Made by a program: the position numbers and the translations under genes. From the NCBI RefSeq assembly GCF_030013905.1, contig NZ_CP124862.1, forward strand, positions 744,001 through 808,000: a stretch of 64,000 bases of DNA, given 5' to 3'. Position 1 is the stretch's first letter; every line of letters starts with the position of its first letter. Positions 8,350 through 17,271 of the stretch are shown here, piece after piece. Below the pieces are notes generated by a model. It saw only the letters and a list, made by a program, of their open reading frames with translations. It did not search any database and was not told the origin of the DNA. This DNA comes from Petroclostridium sp. X23 (lineage in GTDB: Bacteria; Bacillota; Clostridia; SK-Y3).

Positions 8350-9678
8350 TTAATTAATAAGTCCAAGAATTTTATCTATAAAATCAAATCCGTTATTTTC
8401 AACTAGTACGACTTTGATACCTAACGCCTGTTCTACATCATAAATGCTCACATCATCCAAAAATACGTCCCTGTCACTTCTAAGCATTGTAACCGGCATC
8501 AGCAGCTCACTGCCCAGTTGCTTTCCTTTTAACTGCTTTATGATATCGCCGCCTGTAATCAAACCAGCTACCGTTACATTGTCTCCAAAATAGGTGTTTT
8601 TGATAGTGAACACATTTACTGTCAAACCATTTGTTCTTAGCTGCAGCTCATCTGCTAGGGATTGGATAAAAGCTTTTGCCGACGTTCCGGTTGCTATACT
8701 AATACATCTATTTTCAGCTCGGATAGGCTTTTTTATTCTATTGATTCCGATATCAAACTCTTCCCGCATAGAAGCAATTAGCCCTACCCCATTTTCGATT
8801 TGAGGAAACCCTTCATAATGCTGTGCCGGTGGGATGGACCTGGATGCCATAATATAAAACTCATCCGCAAGATAAACCATTCTTGAACCGTGTTCATCCA
8901 AAAGCTTATCTTGCCAATCTTCAACTTGAGAAATTACTTTTAAAGAAGATTCCTTATCAAAGGGCTTGAGTACAGGCAGATGATCTCTATGGATCGTTAA
9001 ACCTACAGGAACAATCGAAACGCTGTGCACATTAGGGTAAAATGCTGCAAGATCGGCAATGGTTCTATCCAATTGTTCGCCATCATTAATATCTCTGCAC
9101 AGAACGATCTGGCAATTCATTGTTATTTGAGCTGCACTGAGTTTGCTCATCTGCTTCAAGATGCCTGCCGCCTCTTTGTTGCCCAACATTTTCACTCTAA
9201 GCTCCGGATTTGTAGTATGGACCGAGATGTTAATAGGACTTAGCCGGAAACGGATAATTCTATCTATGTCGCTGTCCGACATATTGGTTAATGTCACATA
9301 ATTGCCTTGTAAAAAAGATAATCTCGAATCATCATCTTTAAAATACAAGGTTTTTCTCATATCTTTAGGCAACTGATCAATAAAACAAAAAATGCATTTA
9401 TTTGAACAAAATCTCGCTTTATCTATAAGAGGATTTTCAAACTCCAATCCCAGATCTTCATAATCTTCATTGAATATAGATACATATTCAACCTCACCAT
9501 CTGCTTTGATCACTTCCAGTTCCAGCTCCTCATCGCTGGTCAGAAATTTATATTCCAGTATATCATTTATCTTTTCACCGTTTATTTTACTGATAATATC
9601 GCCCGGCACAATGCCTGCTTCTTCTGCGATACTTCCTTTTATTACCTGCTTGACAATTGCATCAATTTGTCTGCTCAA
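8350..9678 (-). CDS. DUF512 radical-SAM-like protein with N-terminal PDZ domain
   Basis: The 442-residue protein starts with a PDZ-like segment ([21 protein letters not shown], about residues 14-33, a peptide-binding fold). A cysteine cluster CSNKCIFCF (about residues 91-99) follows, of the CxxxCxxC type that binds a 4Fe-4S cluster in radical SAM enzymes. The C-terminal half matches the DUF512 region. Family members are annotated as Fe-S oxidoreductases but have no established reaction. The start is TTG at 9678, with AAGGAG nine bases upstream. It is 19 bases from der, so the two are probably co-transcribed. Confidence 0.85.
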   Translation of the reverse strand: MSRQIDAIVKQVIKGSIAEEAGIVPGDIISKINGEKINDILEYKFLTSDEELELEVIKADGEVEYVSIFNEDYEDLGLEFENPLIDKARFCSNKCIFCFIDQLPKDMRKTLYFKDDDSRLSFLQGNYVTLTNMSDSDIDRIIRFRLSPINISVHTTNPELRVKMLGNKEAAGILKQMSKLSAAQITMNCQIVLCRDINDGEQLDRTIADLAAFYPNVHSVSIVPVGLTIHRDHLPVLKPFDKESSLKVISQVEDWQDKLLDEHGSRMVYLADEFYIMASRSIPPAQHYEGFPQIENGVGLIASMREEFDIGINRIKKPIRAENRCISIATGTSAKAFIQSLADELQLRTNGLTVNVFTIKNTYFGDNVTVAGLITGGDIIKQLKGKQLGSELLMPVTMLRSDRDVFLDDVSIYDVEQALGIKVVLVENNGFDFIDKILGLIN

Positions 9679-9811
9679 CCTCTATTACTCCTTATTTATG
9701 TAGATACTATTATTAAATATATATAATACGACTTGCATAGTAAACCTATTATAAATTTACATTAATAGTATTACTTAAAACAATATATAAGTCAAGCATT
9801 AATTGATTTAT

Positions 9812-10006
9812 TTAATGCTTGACGATAACATAAACACCATTTTCAAGATTGTGTGCCATTCCCATTGTAACTTTTGCTAAATAGAGTGCCAGCTTTTCGC
9901 TCTCACTCTCATCTTCAGAATAAAATACCGGTGCAAATCCACTCTGTACTTTATCCCTGTGATGTGTAACCACCGCAACAATAATATTCTGAATATCTAT
10001 GCCCAT
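9812..10006 (-). CDS. Small capping-subunit-like partner of the YIEGIA protein
   Basis: A 64-residue soluble protein with a beta-rich pattern. It looks like the small family annotated as capping complex subunit for YIEGIA and always sits beside a YIEGIA gene. The ATG at 10006 is chosen because AAGGAG lies eight bases upstream; that SD overlaps the stop of the YIEGIA gene, which implies translational coupling. No catalytic motif is visible. The molecular role is unknown. Confidence 0.7.
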   Translation of the reverse strand: MGIDIQNIIVAVVTHHRDKVQSGFAPVFYSEDESESEKLALYLAKVTMGMAHNLENGVYVIVKH

Positions 10007-10011
10007 TTCTA

Positions 10012-10914
10012 TCACTCCTTCGAATAAGCGGCCCCGGATTCACTAGGTTTCCTTCTTGAACTTTCAAGTACCGGAGCATATCTGACAGCTCTTAATAATG
10101 CCTTCTCATCTTGTATTGACGGATAAAACACTACCATCAAATTTCCGTTGTTAATATTACGTCTAGCCAAAGGAGTAAAATCCGGCTCATCTAAGTCTTT
10201 TTTTATACCTACCTGCGCTATGGCATCATGGATAATCGCCTGCCTCTGACCGATATTCGATAATGTAATACTGGCATTTTCATCAACAGGTTCCAATACA
10301 ACAGCTATACCCGTCTTAATAATCCTTTCTCTTGCTTCCTTCAAACCCACGTTCATTATCACAACATCATCTACATACAGCAGCGCATTTTTAAACCATA
10401 TTTTTCCAATACGGACTTTTGCAATATCCTGTATCTTTTGGCCTTTCATAAACAATTTTAAGATGATTAATACGACCATCCCGCCAACAATCCCAGCTAC
10501 TATTTGGTCAAATATGTACAGTAACATAGAAGTAGCCAAAGAGGTTATAGCCACAATATAGTTGCGTGCTTCAAAGATCTTAGCGATTTCTTCAATATAT
10601 GATTTCCCTCTTGGAACCAGCTCATAATCTTCAATGTTATTAAGATTTTCCCGCTCCATTGTCCTAATATTTCTAAATTGTTCTGCTGCAAGGGCAAGAA
10701 ATGTTACCGCCGCGAAATCCTTTGCGATTAATGCGGGAACAGCGATGGAGCCTAATGCCGCCCCAATAAATCCAAAAGTTAGATGCATAATCACACCTCT
10801 TGGATAACTGGGATACTGTCTATAATCTACTCTCAATAAATAAAATCTTCCTAATGTGCCCATTGCTATACTAATTATAAAATAATCTAAAAAAGTATTC
10901 AAAAACTTCACCAT
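10012..10914 (-). CDS. YIEGIA-family membrane protein
   Basis: The protein is about 300 residues. The N-terminal half has several hydrophobic helices (around residues 10-30, 60-80 and 120-150) and includes the family-naming motif, here SYIEEIAKIFEARNYI. A soluble C-terminal domain of about 150 residues follows. The function is undescribed. It is found mainly in spore formers, and the gene is followed directly by its small partner. The start is uncertain: the ATG at 10914 fits the membrane topology, but its SD (AAAGGA) is 13 bases away; a GTG further upstream lacks an SD. Confidence 0.75.
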   Translation of the reverse strand: MVKFLNTFLDYFIISIAMGTLGRFYLLRVDYRQYPSYPRGVIMHLTFGFIGAALGSIAVPALIAKDFAAVTFLALAAEQFRNIRTMERENLNNIEDYELVPRGKSYIEEIAKIFEARNYIVAITSLATSMLLYIFDQIVAGIVGGMVVLIILKLFMKGQKIQDIAKVRIGKIWFKNALLYVDDVVIMNVGLKEARERIIKTGIAVVLEPVDENASITLSNIGQRQAIIHDAIAQVGIKKDLDEPDFTPLARRNINNGNLMVVFYPSIQDEKALLRAVRYAPVLESSRRKPSESGAAYSKE

Positions 10915-10972
10915 CCTGATTACGGTATCCTTTATATATTTTCCAACAAAAAATAAAGTATACACGCAACAA

Positions 10973-11034
10973 AAAGTGACAGAGGACGGTTATTTGACAC
11001 CAATTGGTGTCAAATAACCATCCTCTGTCACTTT
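10973..11034. repeat. 62-nt long palindrome (GTGACAGAGGACGG family)
   Basis: An almost perfect inverted repeat with no loop; the arms differ at one position that would still pair as G-U. It lies between the L32 terminator and the YIEGIA gene. Arms of the type GTGACAGAGGACGGTT..TTTGACACC are a repeated intergenic sequence in clostridial genomes. A mobile or extragenic palindromic element is the likely nature. Confidence 0.7.
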
Positions 11035-11071
11035 AAAATAAAAATAGAGAAGATCTCTCTTCTCTATTTTT
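11034..11071 (-). terminator. Terminator of the DUF177-rpmF operon
   Basis: On the minus strand a 14-bp perfect stem (11040-11053 with 11058-11071) with a GAGA loop runs into a T-rich stretch, 12 bases after the rpmF stop. Confidence 0.85.
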
Positions 11072-11082
11072 ATATGAATTCA

Positions 11083-11262
11083 TTAAGCGTCAACTTTTAC
11101 TACTTCCTTATTCTTATAATACCCACACTCACCACAAACTCTATGAGGAAGCTTAAATTCATGACATTGCGGACACTTCACCATTCCCGGAATAGCAAGT
11201 TTCCAATTAGCTCTTCTCTTATCTCTTCTCGCTTTGGATGTTTTTCTCTTAGGTACTGCCAT
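11083..11262 (-). CDS. rpmF: 50S ribosomal protein L32
   Basis: A 59-residue protein that begins [17 protein letters not shown], the classic L32 start. It has a zinc ribbon of two Cys pairs (CPQC near residue 38 and CGEC near residue 51), so this is the zinc-binding C+ form. It follows the DUF177 protein gene by 35 bases, the conserved bacterial order (ylbN-rpmF). An AGGAGGTG site lies seven bases before the ATG. Confidence 0.98.
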   Translation of the reverse strand: MAVPKRKTSKARRDKRRANWKLAIPGMVKCPQCHEFKLPHRVCGECGYYKNKEVVKVDA

Positions 11263-11297
11263 TATTACACCTCCTTAACAAATAATTATTGAGGCAA

Positions 11298-11807
11298 TTA
11301 CTCTTTTTGGTTAAGTAATTTTTTTAACACTTCAAACCGCGGATCAATATTATTGTTGGTACAATTGCACTGCTCTATGTTCAAGTCTGCTCCACATGCA
11401 GGACATAACCCCTTGCAATCTTCAGAACACAAATACTTGACCGGTATGTTCATTAACGTATTGTTGACTACAATTTCAGTAATATCAATACGGCTGCCTT
11501 GAAAGCGAATAGTATCTTCATCTTCTCCATTGTTTCCTGCATCATTAGTCAGGTTTTCATGTATAGAAAAATCAAAATCCTTTTCCAATTCTTTCATGCA
11601 TCTAAAGCAGTTAACTTTTACACTTCCTGTAATTTGAGCATCTAGTTCAAAAACATTTTCTATTTTATGAATACTGCCTTTCACTTGAACAGGTTGTAAA
11701 AAATTATACAATGACCCCATGAACTCTACCTTGCCAATATTAACAACTGAATCAAATTCTAATTGCGAACTTTTACTCGTAATTATATCAGATAAATCTA
11801 TTATCAT
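11298..11807 (-). CDS. DUF177/YceD-family protein, 23S rRNA accumulation protein
   Basis: The 169-residue protein matches YceD/YlbN: a beta-rich N-terminal half, the CFRCMKEL motif (about residue 92) and a C-terminal zinc-ribbon-like Cys pattern (CSEDCKGLCPACG, about residues 132-144, and CNC). In other bacteria the family is needed for normal 23S rRNA levels and is co-transcribed with rpmF, as here. A perfect consensus promoter lies immediately upstream. Confidence 0.9.
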   Translation of the reverse strand: MIIDLSDIITSKSSQLEFDSVVNIGKVEFMGSLYNFLQPVQVKGSIHKIENVFELDAQITGSVKVNCFRCMKELEKDFDFSIHENLTNDAGNNGEDEDTIRFQGSRIDITEIVVNNTLMNIPVKYLCSEDCKGLCPACGADLNIEQCNCTNNNIDPRFEVLKKLLNQKE

Positions 11808-11835
11808 AGAACCACCTCAATAGTCAACAAATGAT

Positions 11836-11864
11836 ATTATACTAAGTTATACAACTTTTGTCAA
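11836..11864 (-). promoter_or_regulatory. Consensus sigma-A promoter of DUF177-rpmF
   Basis: On the minus strand, TTGACA (11859-11864), a 17-base spacer and TATAAT (11836-11841), both boxes perfect, about 28 bases before the DUF177 start. Confidence 0.85.
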
Positions 11865-12024
11865 TATTAAAACTTTATATTTCCGTCACTTTACTATGAT
11901 AGTCATCGATAATACACTCACTCTTTGTGTATAATGTTCCAATTACATGCATATTATGCATCATAATAAGCCAAAATCGTCCAAGAATGCTGAAAAAGTG
12001 CTTGATTGGTCAGTCGCAAAGCAC

Positions 12025-12077
12025 GGGGACGGAGCTTCAGCTTCACCAAAACCAGGTGCAGCAGTAGCTCCGTCCCC
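12025..12077. repeat. Inverted repeat GGGGACGGAGCT
   Basis: A 12-bp perfect inverted repeat (12025-12036 with 12066-12077) in the 343-base gap between the DUF177 promoter and the sugar kinase. Another CCGTCCCCC string occurs at about 12128. The GGGACGG core links it to the other clostridial palindromic repeats in the window. No gene was seen in this gap. Confidence 0.6.
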
Positions 12078-12150
12078 ATTCTTCACTCCTTCTACGTGCT
12101 AAATCGGGATTCTTCAATGGTTTCAAACCGTCCCCCGTCATAGGTATCTA

Positions 12151-13251
12151 TTATCTTTGGACTCTGGCGCTTCCGCCCTTCATAAGATTCTCAACCTCTT
12201 TAAGACTCGCCATAGAAGTATCTCCTGCGGTAGTCATGGCAAGAGCACCATGAGCTGCCCCATAGTTTACAGCTTTTAATGCGTCATCCGTTGTGATCAG
12301 GCCGTATACAAGTCCGGACGCAAAACTATCGCCTCCGCCGACTCTATCCAGTATTTCAAGGCTGTCATATTCATTCGCCTTATATACTTCCCCGTTAGCC
12401 CAGCAGATTGCACTCCAGTCATTGATTGTCGCAGACTTCACCGTTCTTAACGTTGTTGCTACCACTTTAAAGTTCGGATAAGCTTTAACAACTTGATTTA
12501 TCATTTTCTTATAACCGTCAAGATTCAGCTCTTTCAGATTTTCATCATTTCCTTCAACCTCAAATCCAAGGCATGCGGTGAAGTCTTCTTCGTTTCCGAT
12601 CATTACGTCAATATATTTCGCGATTTCTTTATTTACTTCCTGCGCTCTTGCTTTTCCTCCGATATGACTCCATAGAGACGGTCTGTAATTCAAATCGTAA
12701 GATACGATAGTACCGTATTTCTTAGCAATCTGAACTGCTTCAATCACTACATCAGGAGTAGTATCGGACAATGCCGCAAAGATCCCTCCGGTATGGAACC
12801 ATCTTGAACCCAATTTACCGAATATGTATTCCCAATCTATATCACCTTTTTTGAGTTGTGACGCGGCAGTATTGCCTCTATCCGAAACACCAAGAGCACC
12901 ACGTACACCATATCCTCTTTCGGTAAAGTTAAGTCCATTACGAACATTTCTTCCGATTCCATCATAAGGAATCCATTTGATCAAAGAAACATCCACGCCG
13001 CCTTGCATGATAAAGTCTTCAACCAATCTTCCTACTTCGTTATCTGCAAATGCAGTTACAACTCCAACATCCATATGAAAACATTTTCTTAGTCCACGGG
13101 AAACGTTATATTCTCCACCGCCTTCCCAAGCTTTGAATTCTCTAGCGGTCTTTATTCTTCCTTCACCCGGGTCCAACCTTAACATAATCTCTCCCAGAGA
13201 AATACAATCATATTTACAACTTTCTTTTGGTTTTACATTTAAAATAGGCAT
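12151..13251 (-). CDS. PfkB-family sugar kinase, probable 2-keto-3-deoxygluconate kinase
   Basis: A 366-residue ribokinase-fold protein. It has the N-terminal strand CISLGEIMLRLDP, the di-Gly substrate region WEGGGEYNVSRGL (about residues 43-55), and the C-terminal PfkB signature DRVGGGDSFASGL (about residue 302) with the catalytic Asp. The layout resembles 2-dehydro-3-deoxygluconokinases, which phosphorylate KDG before it is cleaved to pyruvate and glyceraldehyde-3-phosphate. A TGAAAC-type palindrome, like KdgR operators, lies just downstream of its promoter and supports the assignment. It is transcribed alone. Another sugar or sugar-acid substrate is possible. Confidence 0.75.
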   Translation of the reverse strand: MPILNVKPKESCKYDCISLGEIMLRLDPGEGRIKTAREFKAWEGGGEYNVSRGLRKCFHMDVGVVTAFADNEVGRLVEDFIMQGGVDVSLIKWIPYDGIGRNVRNGLNFTERGYGVRGALGVSDRGNTAASQLKKGDIDWEYIFGKLGSRWFHTGGIFAALSDTTPDVVIEAVQIAKKYGTIVSYDLNYRPSLWSHIGGKARAQEVNKEIAKYIDVMIGNEEDFTACLGFEVEGNDENLKELNLDGYKKMINQVVKAYPNFKVVATTLRTVKSATINDWSAICWANGEVYKANEYDSLEILDRVGGGDSFASGLVYGLITTDDALKAVNYGAAHGALAMTTAGDTSMASLKEVENLMKGGSARVQR

Positions 13252-13324
13252 AATACTAAACCCCTTTCAAAATTTAATTGCTTCAATAGTACCATATCAA
13301 TAGAATCATAGAACAACTCAAAAA

Positions 13325-13351
13325 CGTTTCATCATTTGAAACATCGTTTCA
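13325..13351 (-). promoter_or_regulatory. KdgR-like operator, overlapping TGAAAC dyads
   Basis: TGAAAC-N3-GTTTCA at 13337-13351 is a perfect dyad. A second dyad, GTTTCA..TGAAAC at 13326-13342, shares its right half. Both lie 18-44 bases downstream of the -10 box, where bound protein would block transcription. IclR-type KdgR sites share this form; a LacI-type regulator is also possible. Confidence 0.6.
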
Positions 13352-13368
13352 TTGTATTTCGTATTTTT

Positions 13369-13397
13369 ATTTTATACTACTTTAGTTATTTTTTCAA
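13369..13397 (-). promoter_or_regulatory. Sigma-A promoter of the sugar-acid kinase
   Basis: On the minus strand, TTGAAA (13392-13397), 17 bases, TAAAAT (13369-13374). It predicts a start near 13362, immediately before the operator. Confidence 0.55.
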
Positions 13398-13429
13398 TAT
13401 TTATATACAAAAATTCATTATATTTATCG

Positions 13430-13464
13430 AAAAAAAATAAAGGCTTCCGATGAAGCCTTTATTT
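13430..13464 (-). terminator. Terminator of pta-ackA
   Basis: On the minus strand a 13-bp perfect stem with an ATCG loop runs into eight T residues, 18 bases after the ackA stop. Confidence 0.92.
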
Positions 13465-13481
13465 CTAATGGTATATATTAA

Positions 13482-14681
13482 TTATGCTTTTTCTACAAGT
13501 TTTCTTGTATCCAGTGCAATCATTAATTCTTCATTTGTAGGAATTACAAGCGTTCTTACTTTTGCATCTGCTGTACTGATATCAATTTCCTTACCTCTGA
13601 TTCCATTCTTTTCTTCATCAATTTTTATGCCCATAAATTCCAGATCGTCAACAATCATACCTCTCACTTGTACACTATTTTCACCAACACCGGCAGTAAA
13701 TACGATTGCGTCAACGCCTCCCATAACGGCCGCATATTCTCCAATGTATTTTTTCACACTATAGGCAAATACGTCTAATGCTAATTTTGCTTTATCATTT
13801 CCATCATTGGCAGCAGTGAATATGTCTCTAAAGTCACTGCTAACAGATGATAGCCCAAGAACTCCCGACTTCTTATTTAAAAGACCGTCTACTTCCTTTG
13901 CCGAAAGATTTTCTTTTTCCATTATAAATTTAACAATGGCAGGATCAATATCTCCCGATCTTGTTCCCATTACGACACCGGCAAGAGGAGTGAATCCCAT
14001 ACTTGTATCTATGGATTTTCCATTTTTTACAGCAGTAATACTGGAACCATTACCTAAATGGCAAGTGATAATTTTCAATTCTTCTATTGGCTTACCAAGA
14101 AGTTTTGCCGCCCTCTCAGCTACATATTTATGAGATGTACCATGGAAGCCATATCTTCTGATTTTATATTTTTCATATAACTCATAAGGTAAAGCATAAA
14201 AATATGCTTGCTTTGGCATCGTCTGATGGAAAGCTGTATCAAACACAGCTACCATAGGCACACTAGGCATTGCTTCCTTGCATGCTTCAATCCCGGAAAT
14301 AGCCGGCGGATTATGAAGCGGAGCCAAATCGATGCATGCTTCAATCGCCTTCATAACATCTTCATTAATAATAGCAGACGCATTAAACGCCTCTCCGCCA
14401 TGTACCACTCTATGCCCAACAGCGGCAATTTCATCCATCCCATTAATAACGCCATGATTTTTATCAACAAGTGCACTAATTACCAATCTGATTGCATCGG
14501 TATGGTTTTTCATAGGCTCAGCAATTACAACACTGTCTTTATCTTTTGGCTCATGTTTTAATTGAGAACCTTCTATGCCGATTCTCTCACAAAGACCTTT
14601 CGCCATAATCTCTTCATTATTCATATTTATTAGCTGATATTTTAATGAAGAACTTCCTGCATTAACAACTAATATTTTCAT
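13482..14681 (-). CDS. ackA: Acetate kinase
   Basis: The 399-residue protein begins [17 protein letters not shown], the family start with the phosphate-binding NAGSSS. It has GHRVVHGG (about residue 89), the catalytic region [11 protein letters not shown] (about residue 147), [10 protein letters not shown] (about residue 176) and GNGSS (about residue 209). It makes ATP from acetyl phosphate and ADP in fermentative acetate formation. The gene lies 14 bases after pta, with a shared promoter and terminator. Confidence 0.98.
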   Translation of the reverse strand: MKILVVNAGSSSLKYQLINMNNEEIMAKGLCERIGIEGSQLKHEPKDKDSVVIAEPMKNHTDAIRLVISALVDKNHGVINGMDEIAAVGHRVVHGGEAFNASAIINEDVMKAIEACIDLAPLHNPPAISGIEACKEAMPSVPMVAVFDTAFHQTMPKQAYFYALPYELYEKYKIRRYGFHGTSHKYVAERAAKLLGKPIEELKIITCHLGNGSSITAVKNGKSIDTSMGFTPLAGVVMGTRSGDIDPAIVKFIMEKENLSAKEVDGLLNKKSGVLGLSSVSSDFRDIFTAANDGNDKAKLALDVFAYSVKKYIGEYAAVMGGVDAIVFTAGVGENSVQVRGMIVDDLEFMGIKIDEEKNGIRGKEIDISTADAKVRTLVIPTNEELMIALDTRKLVEKA

Positions 14682-14695
14682 TCCTCACAACTCCT

Positions 14696-15691
14696 TTATT
14701 TGTTTTGTGCTTGTACACATGTAATAGCTACCACACCAACGATATCTTCCGAACTGCATCCTCTGGATAAATCATTTACAGGTTTAGCGATCCCTTGAGT
14801 AATAGGACCGTAAGCTTCTGCCTTCGCCAGCCTTTGAACCAGTTTATACCCGATATTTCCTGCATTTAAGTCAGGGAATATTAATACATTGGCAGAACCT
14901 GCAATCTTGCTATCCGGTGCTTTGGATTTTCCGATTTCAGGAACAATCGCTGCGTCCAATTGAAGTTCACCGTCTAATGCCAAGTCCGGTCTCTTTTCCT
15001 TAGCCAGCTTAGTAGCCAATTGAACCTTGTCAACCAATTCACTCTTCGCACTTCCATATGTAGAATAGGAAAGCATACCTACTTTTGGTTCTGCTCCAAC
15101 CAGTGATTGGAATGATTTTGCAGAAGAAATCGCAATTTCAGATAGCGCTTCAGCATCAGGATTTTCAACCAAGCCACTATCACCAAAAATAAATATGCCA
15201 TTTTCGCCATATTCGCAATCAGGAACAACCATAATAAAGAATGCGGATACCAGTTTAGTTCCCGGTGCTGTTTTTACAACCTGCAGCGCTGCTCTTAACA
15301 CGTTTCCGGTAGAATTGATTGCTCCGGCAACCATTCCATCGGCATCATCGGATTTAACCATCATAGCGCCAAAATAAAGTGGGTTCTTCATTGTTTCTTT
15401 TGCTTTTTCCAAAGTCAATCCTTTTGCTTTTCTCATTTCATAAAAAGTATTTGCATAGGCTTCAAATTTATCAGATGTTAAAGGATTGATTATTTCCGCT
15501 TTAGAAATATCGATATCCCCGGCAACCTTTTTAATCTCATTTTCATCGCCTACCAATATAATATCAGCAATATTTTGCTCTAATACCATAGAGGTAGCCT
15601 TTATGGTTCTTGGTTCCGCACCTTCAGCCAAAACTATTTTCTTTCTGTCGGATTTTGCTTTTTCAATTACCTTTTGCATAAAGTCACTCAT
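14696..15691 (-). CDS. pta: Phosphate acetyltransferase
   Basis: The 331-residue single-domain enzyme converts acetyl-CoA and phosphate into acetyl phosphate for AckA. Signatures are KIVLAEGAEPRTIKA near the N-terminus, DGMVAGAINSTGNVLRAALQ (about residues 115-134), MLSYSTYGSAKS and VLIFPDLNAGNIGYKLVQRL near the C-terminus. The ATG at 15689-15691 is chosen for its GGAGGAG nine bases upstream; the frame remains open for nine more codons without a better site. Confidence 0.97.
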   Translation of the reverse strand: MSDFMQKVIEKAKSDRKKIVLAEGAEPRTIKATSMVLEQNIADIILVGDENEIKKVAGDIDISKAEIINPLTSDKFEAYANTFYEMRKAKGLTLEKAKETMKNPLYFGAMMVKSDDADGMVAGAINSTGNVLRAALQVVKTAPGTKLVSAFFIMVVPDCEYGENGIFIFGDSGLVENPDAEALSEIAISSAKSFQSLVGAEPKVGMLSYSTYGSAKSELVDKVQLATKLAKEKRPDLALDGELQLDAAIVPEIGKSKAPDSKIAGSANVLIFPDLNAGNIGYKLVQRLAKAEAYGPITQGIAKPVNDLSRGCSSEDIVGVVAITCVQAQNK

Positions 15692-15794
15692 ACTAAATAA
15701 CTCCTCCCGTAAAATCATATATTACCGTTTGTCCGCTATTTTAAAATTACAAAATATTTTGTAGTGTTTAAAACAACGAACAAATCCATATCCT

Positions 15795-15823
15795 ATTATA
15801 TATGATTTGATTTTTGTATACAA
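15795..15823 (-). promoter_or_regulatory. Sigma-A promoter of pta-ackA
   Basis: On the minus strand, TTGTAT (15818-15823), 17 bases, perfect TATAAT (15795-15800), giving a leader of about 95 bases. Confidence 0.6.
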
Positions 15824-15874
15824 TATCCTTAAGTCAATTTATTAAAAAAATATTTAATAATATCGCATACTATA

Positions 15875-15903
15875 TTGTTTGTATTTATTATAAATGCTAT
15901 GAT
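15875..15903 (+). promoter_or_regulatory. Sigma-A promoter of tmcAL
   Basis: TTGTTT (15875-15880), 17 bases, TATGAT (15898-15903). Its position inside the open 5' extension of the tmcAL frame supports the downstream start codon. Confidence 0.55.
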
Positions 15904-15934
15904 ACATATATTATTTTTTCTAAAGGTGATGCAT

Positions 15935-17182
15935 ATGAAGGTTGTCGGACTCATAACCGAATATAACCCTTTCCATAACGGACATAAATACCATCTGGAG
16001 CATTCGAAAAGTATAACCGGCGCTGATTATACAGTATGTGTGATGAGCGGAAATTTTATTCAAAGGGGTGAACCCGCTTTATTGAATAAATGGTCCCGAA
16101 CAGAAATGGCACTTTTGAATGGTGTTGACTTGGTGGTGGAACTTCCTGCTTGTTATGTGCTGCAATCAGCAGAGTTTTTTGCCTTCGGAGCCGTTAAAAT
16201 ACTGGATAGTATGAATATTGTCAGCCATATATGTTTTGGCAGCGAACATGGTGAAATAGAAGTACTTGAGAAGATTGCGGCGATATTGGCAGATGAGCCC
16301 CCGGAATTATCGCTGTCTATCAAAAGCTTTCTTGCCGGCGGCATCAGTTTTGCCAAAGCCCGGGAAAAAGCCGTAATCAGCTATCTCAACAGCCAATATT
16401 GTGAAAAAACCATTCAAGATATTATGGCTTCTCCAAACAATATCTTAGCCATCGAATATATAAAAGCACTACATAGGTTAAACAGCACAATTCAACCTTT
16501 CACCATTAAGCGCTTTAAGACCGGGTATCACTCTTTGGAACGCGAAGATGACATCGCCAGCGCCACTGCAATCAGGAACATGTTACAGCAAAAAGATGGA
16601 GTTATGGATGTAAAGTCCTATATCCCGTCTGCTTCCTATAAGATTTTATGCAATGAGATCAGTACCGGCAGAGGTCCGGTTTTTATGGAATACTATAATA
16701 GTGCTATCCTTACACAGCTGCGCAAACTAAGCAGTAGCCAAATTAAGCATTATCCCGATGTGAATGAAGGGTTGCAAAACAGGATTGCTGACGCCGCGTT
16801 AAAATTCGGTACATGTGAAGAAGTGATTGAACATATTAAGACAAAAAGATATACACGTACCCGCATCCAGAGAATCCTGTTTGATGTGCTGTTTGGAATG
16901 ACGCAGAATATGCTGGAAGTTTTTCAACAGTCCGGCGGCCCTCAGTATATCCGCGTTTTAGGAATGAATGATAACGGTAAAAAGCTGCTTAAAATAATGA
17001 AAAAAAAGGCTTCTCTCCCTATCATCACCAAAGCTGCATCATACAAGCAATCCTGCAATCCTATAGCAAAACAAATGATTGCACTGGACTTTTTAACGAC
17101 CGATTTGTATACCCTTCACTATCCTTCTGCCGAGCAGCGGAAAGGAAGAGTGGATTACTTGACATCGCCAATCATTATATAA
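15935..17182 (+). CDS. tmcAL: tRNA(Met) cytidine acetate ligase (YlbM family)
   Basis: The 415-residue protein opens with a nucleotidyltransferase-fold motif, MKVVGLITEYNPFHNGHKYH, whose HNGH corresponds to the HIGH-type adenylate-binding motif. The family uses acetate and ATP to make N4-acetylcytidine at position 34 of elongator tRNA-Met. Start: ATG at 15935 with AAAGGTG upstream; an ATG two codons earlier is equally possible. In Bacillus the gene (ylbM) lies beside ylbN-rpmF and ylbK. Here it is separated from them by the kinase and pta-ackA, but still lies near the ylbK- and ylbJ-type genes. Confidence 0.93.
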   Translation: MKVVGLITEYNPFHNGHKYHLEHSKSITGADYTVCVMSGNFIQRGEPALLNKWSRTEMALLNGVDLVVELPACYVLQSAEFFAFGAVKILDSMNIVSHICFGSEHGEIEVLEKIAAILADEPPELSLSIKSFLAGGISFAKAREKAVISYLNSQYCEKTIQDIMASPNNILAIEYIKALHRLNSTIQPFTIKRFKTGYHSLEREDDIASATAIRNMLQQKDGVMDVKSYIPSASYKILCNEISTGRGPVFMEYYNSAILTQLRKLSSSQIKHYPDVNEGLQNRIADAALKFGTCEEVIEHIKTKRYTRTRIQRILFDVLFGMTQNMLEVFQQSGGPQYIRVLGMNDNGKKLLKIMKKKASLPIITKAASYKQSCNPIAKQMIALDFLTTDLYTLHYPSAEQRKGRVDYLTSPIII

Positions 17183-17236
17183 AAGAATGCCTAATATAGA
17201 TTTTCACGGTTATTATTTATCATGTTCAAACAAATA

Positions 17237-17256
17237 ATAGTATTAACTAATACTAT
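17237..17256 (+). repeat. Small inverted repeat before the endonuclease Q gene
   Basis: ATAGTATTA and its complement are separated by two bases and directly precede the AAGGTGG ribosome-binding site. It may be an operator or an RNA hairpin affecting translation; nothing shows which. Confidence 0.3.
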
Positions 17257-17271
17257 AAGGTGGCATGAAAT

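Noticed and set aside
15875-15934. Extended N-terminus of TmcAL
   Set aside because: The first codons coincide with the promoter -35/-10 region, and the family starts at MKVVGLITEYNP.
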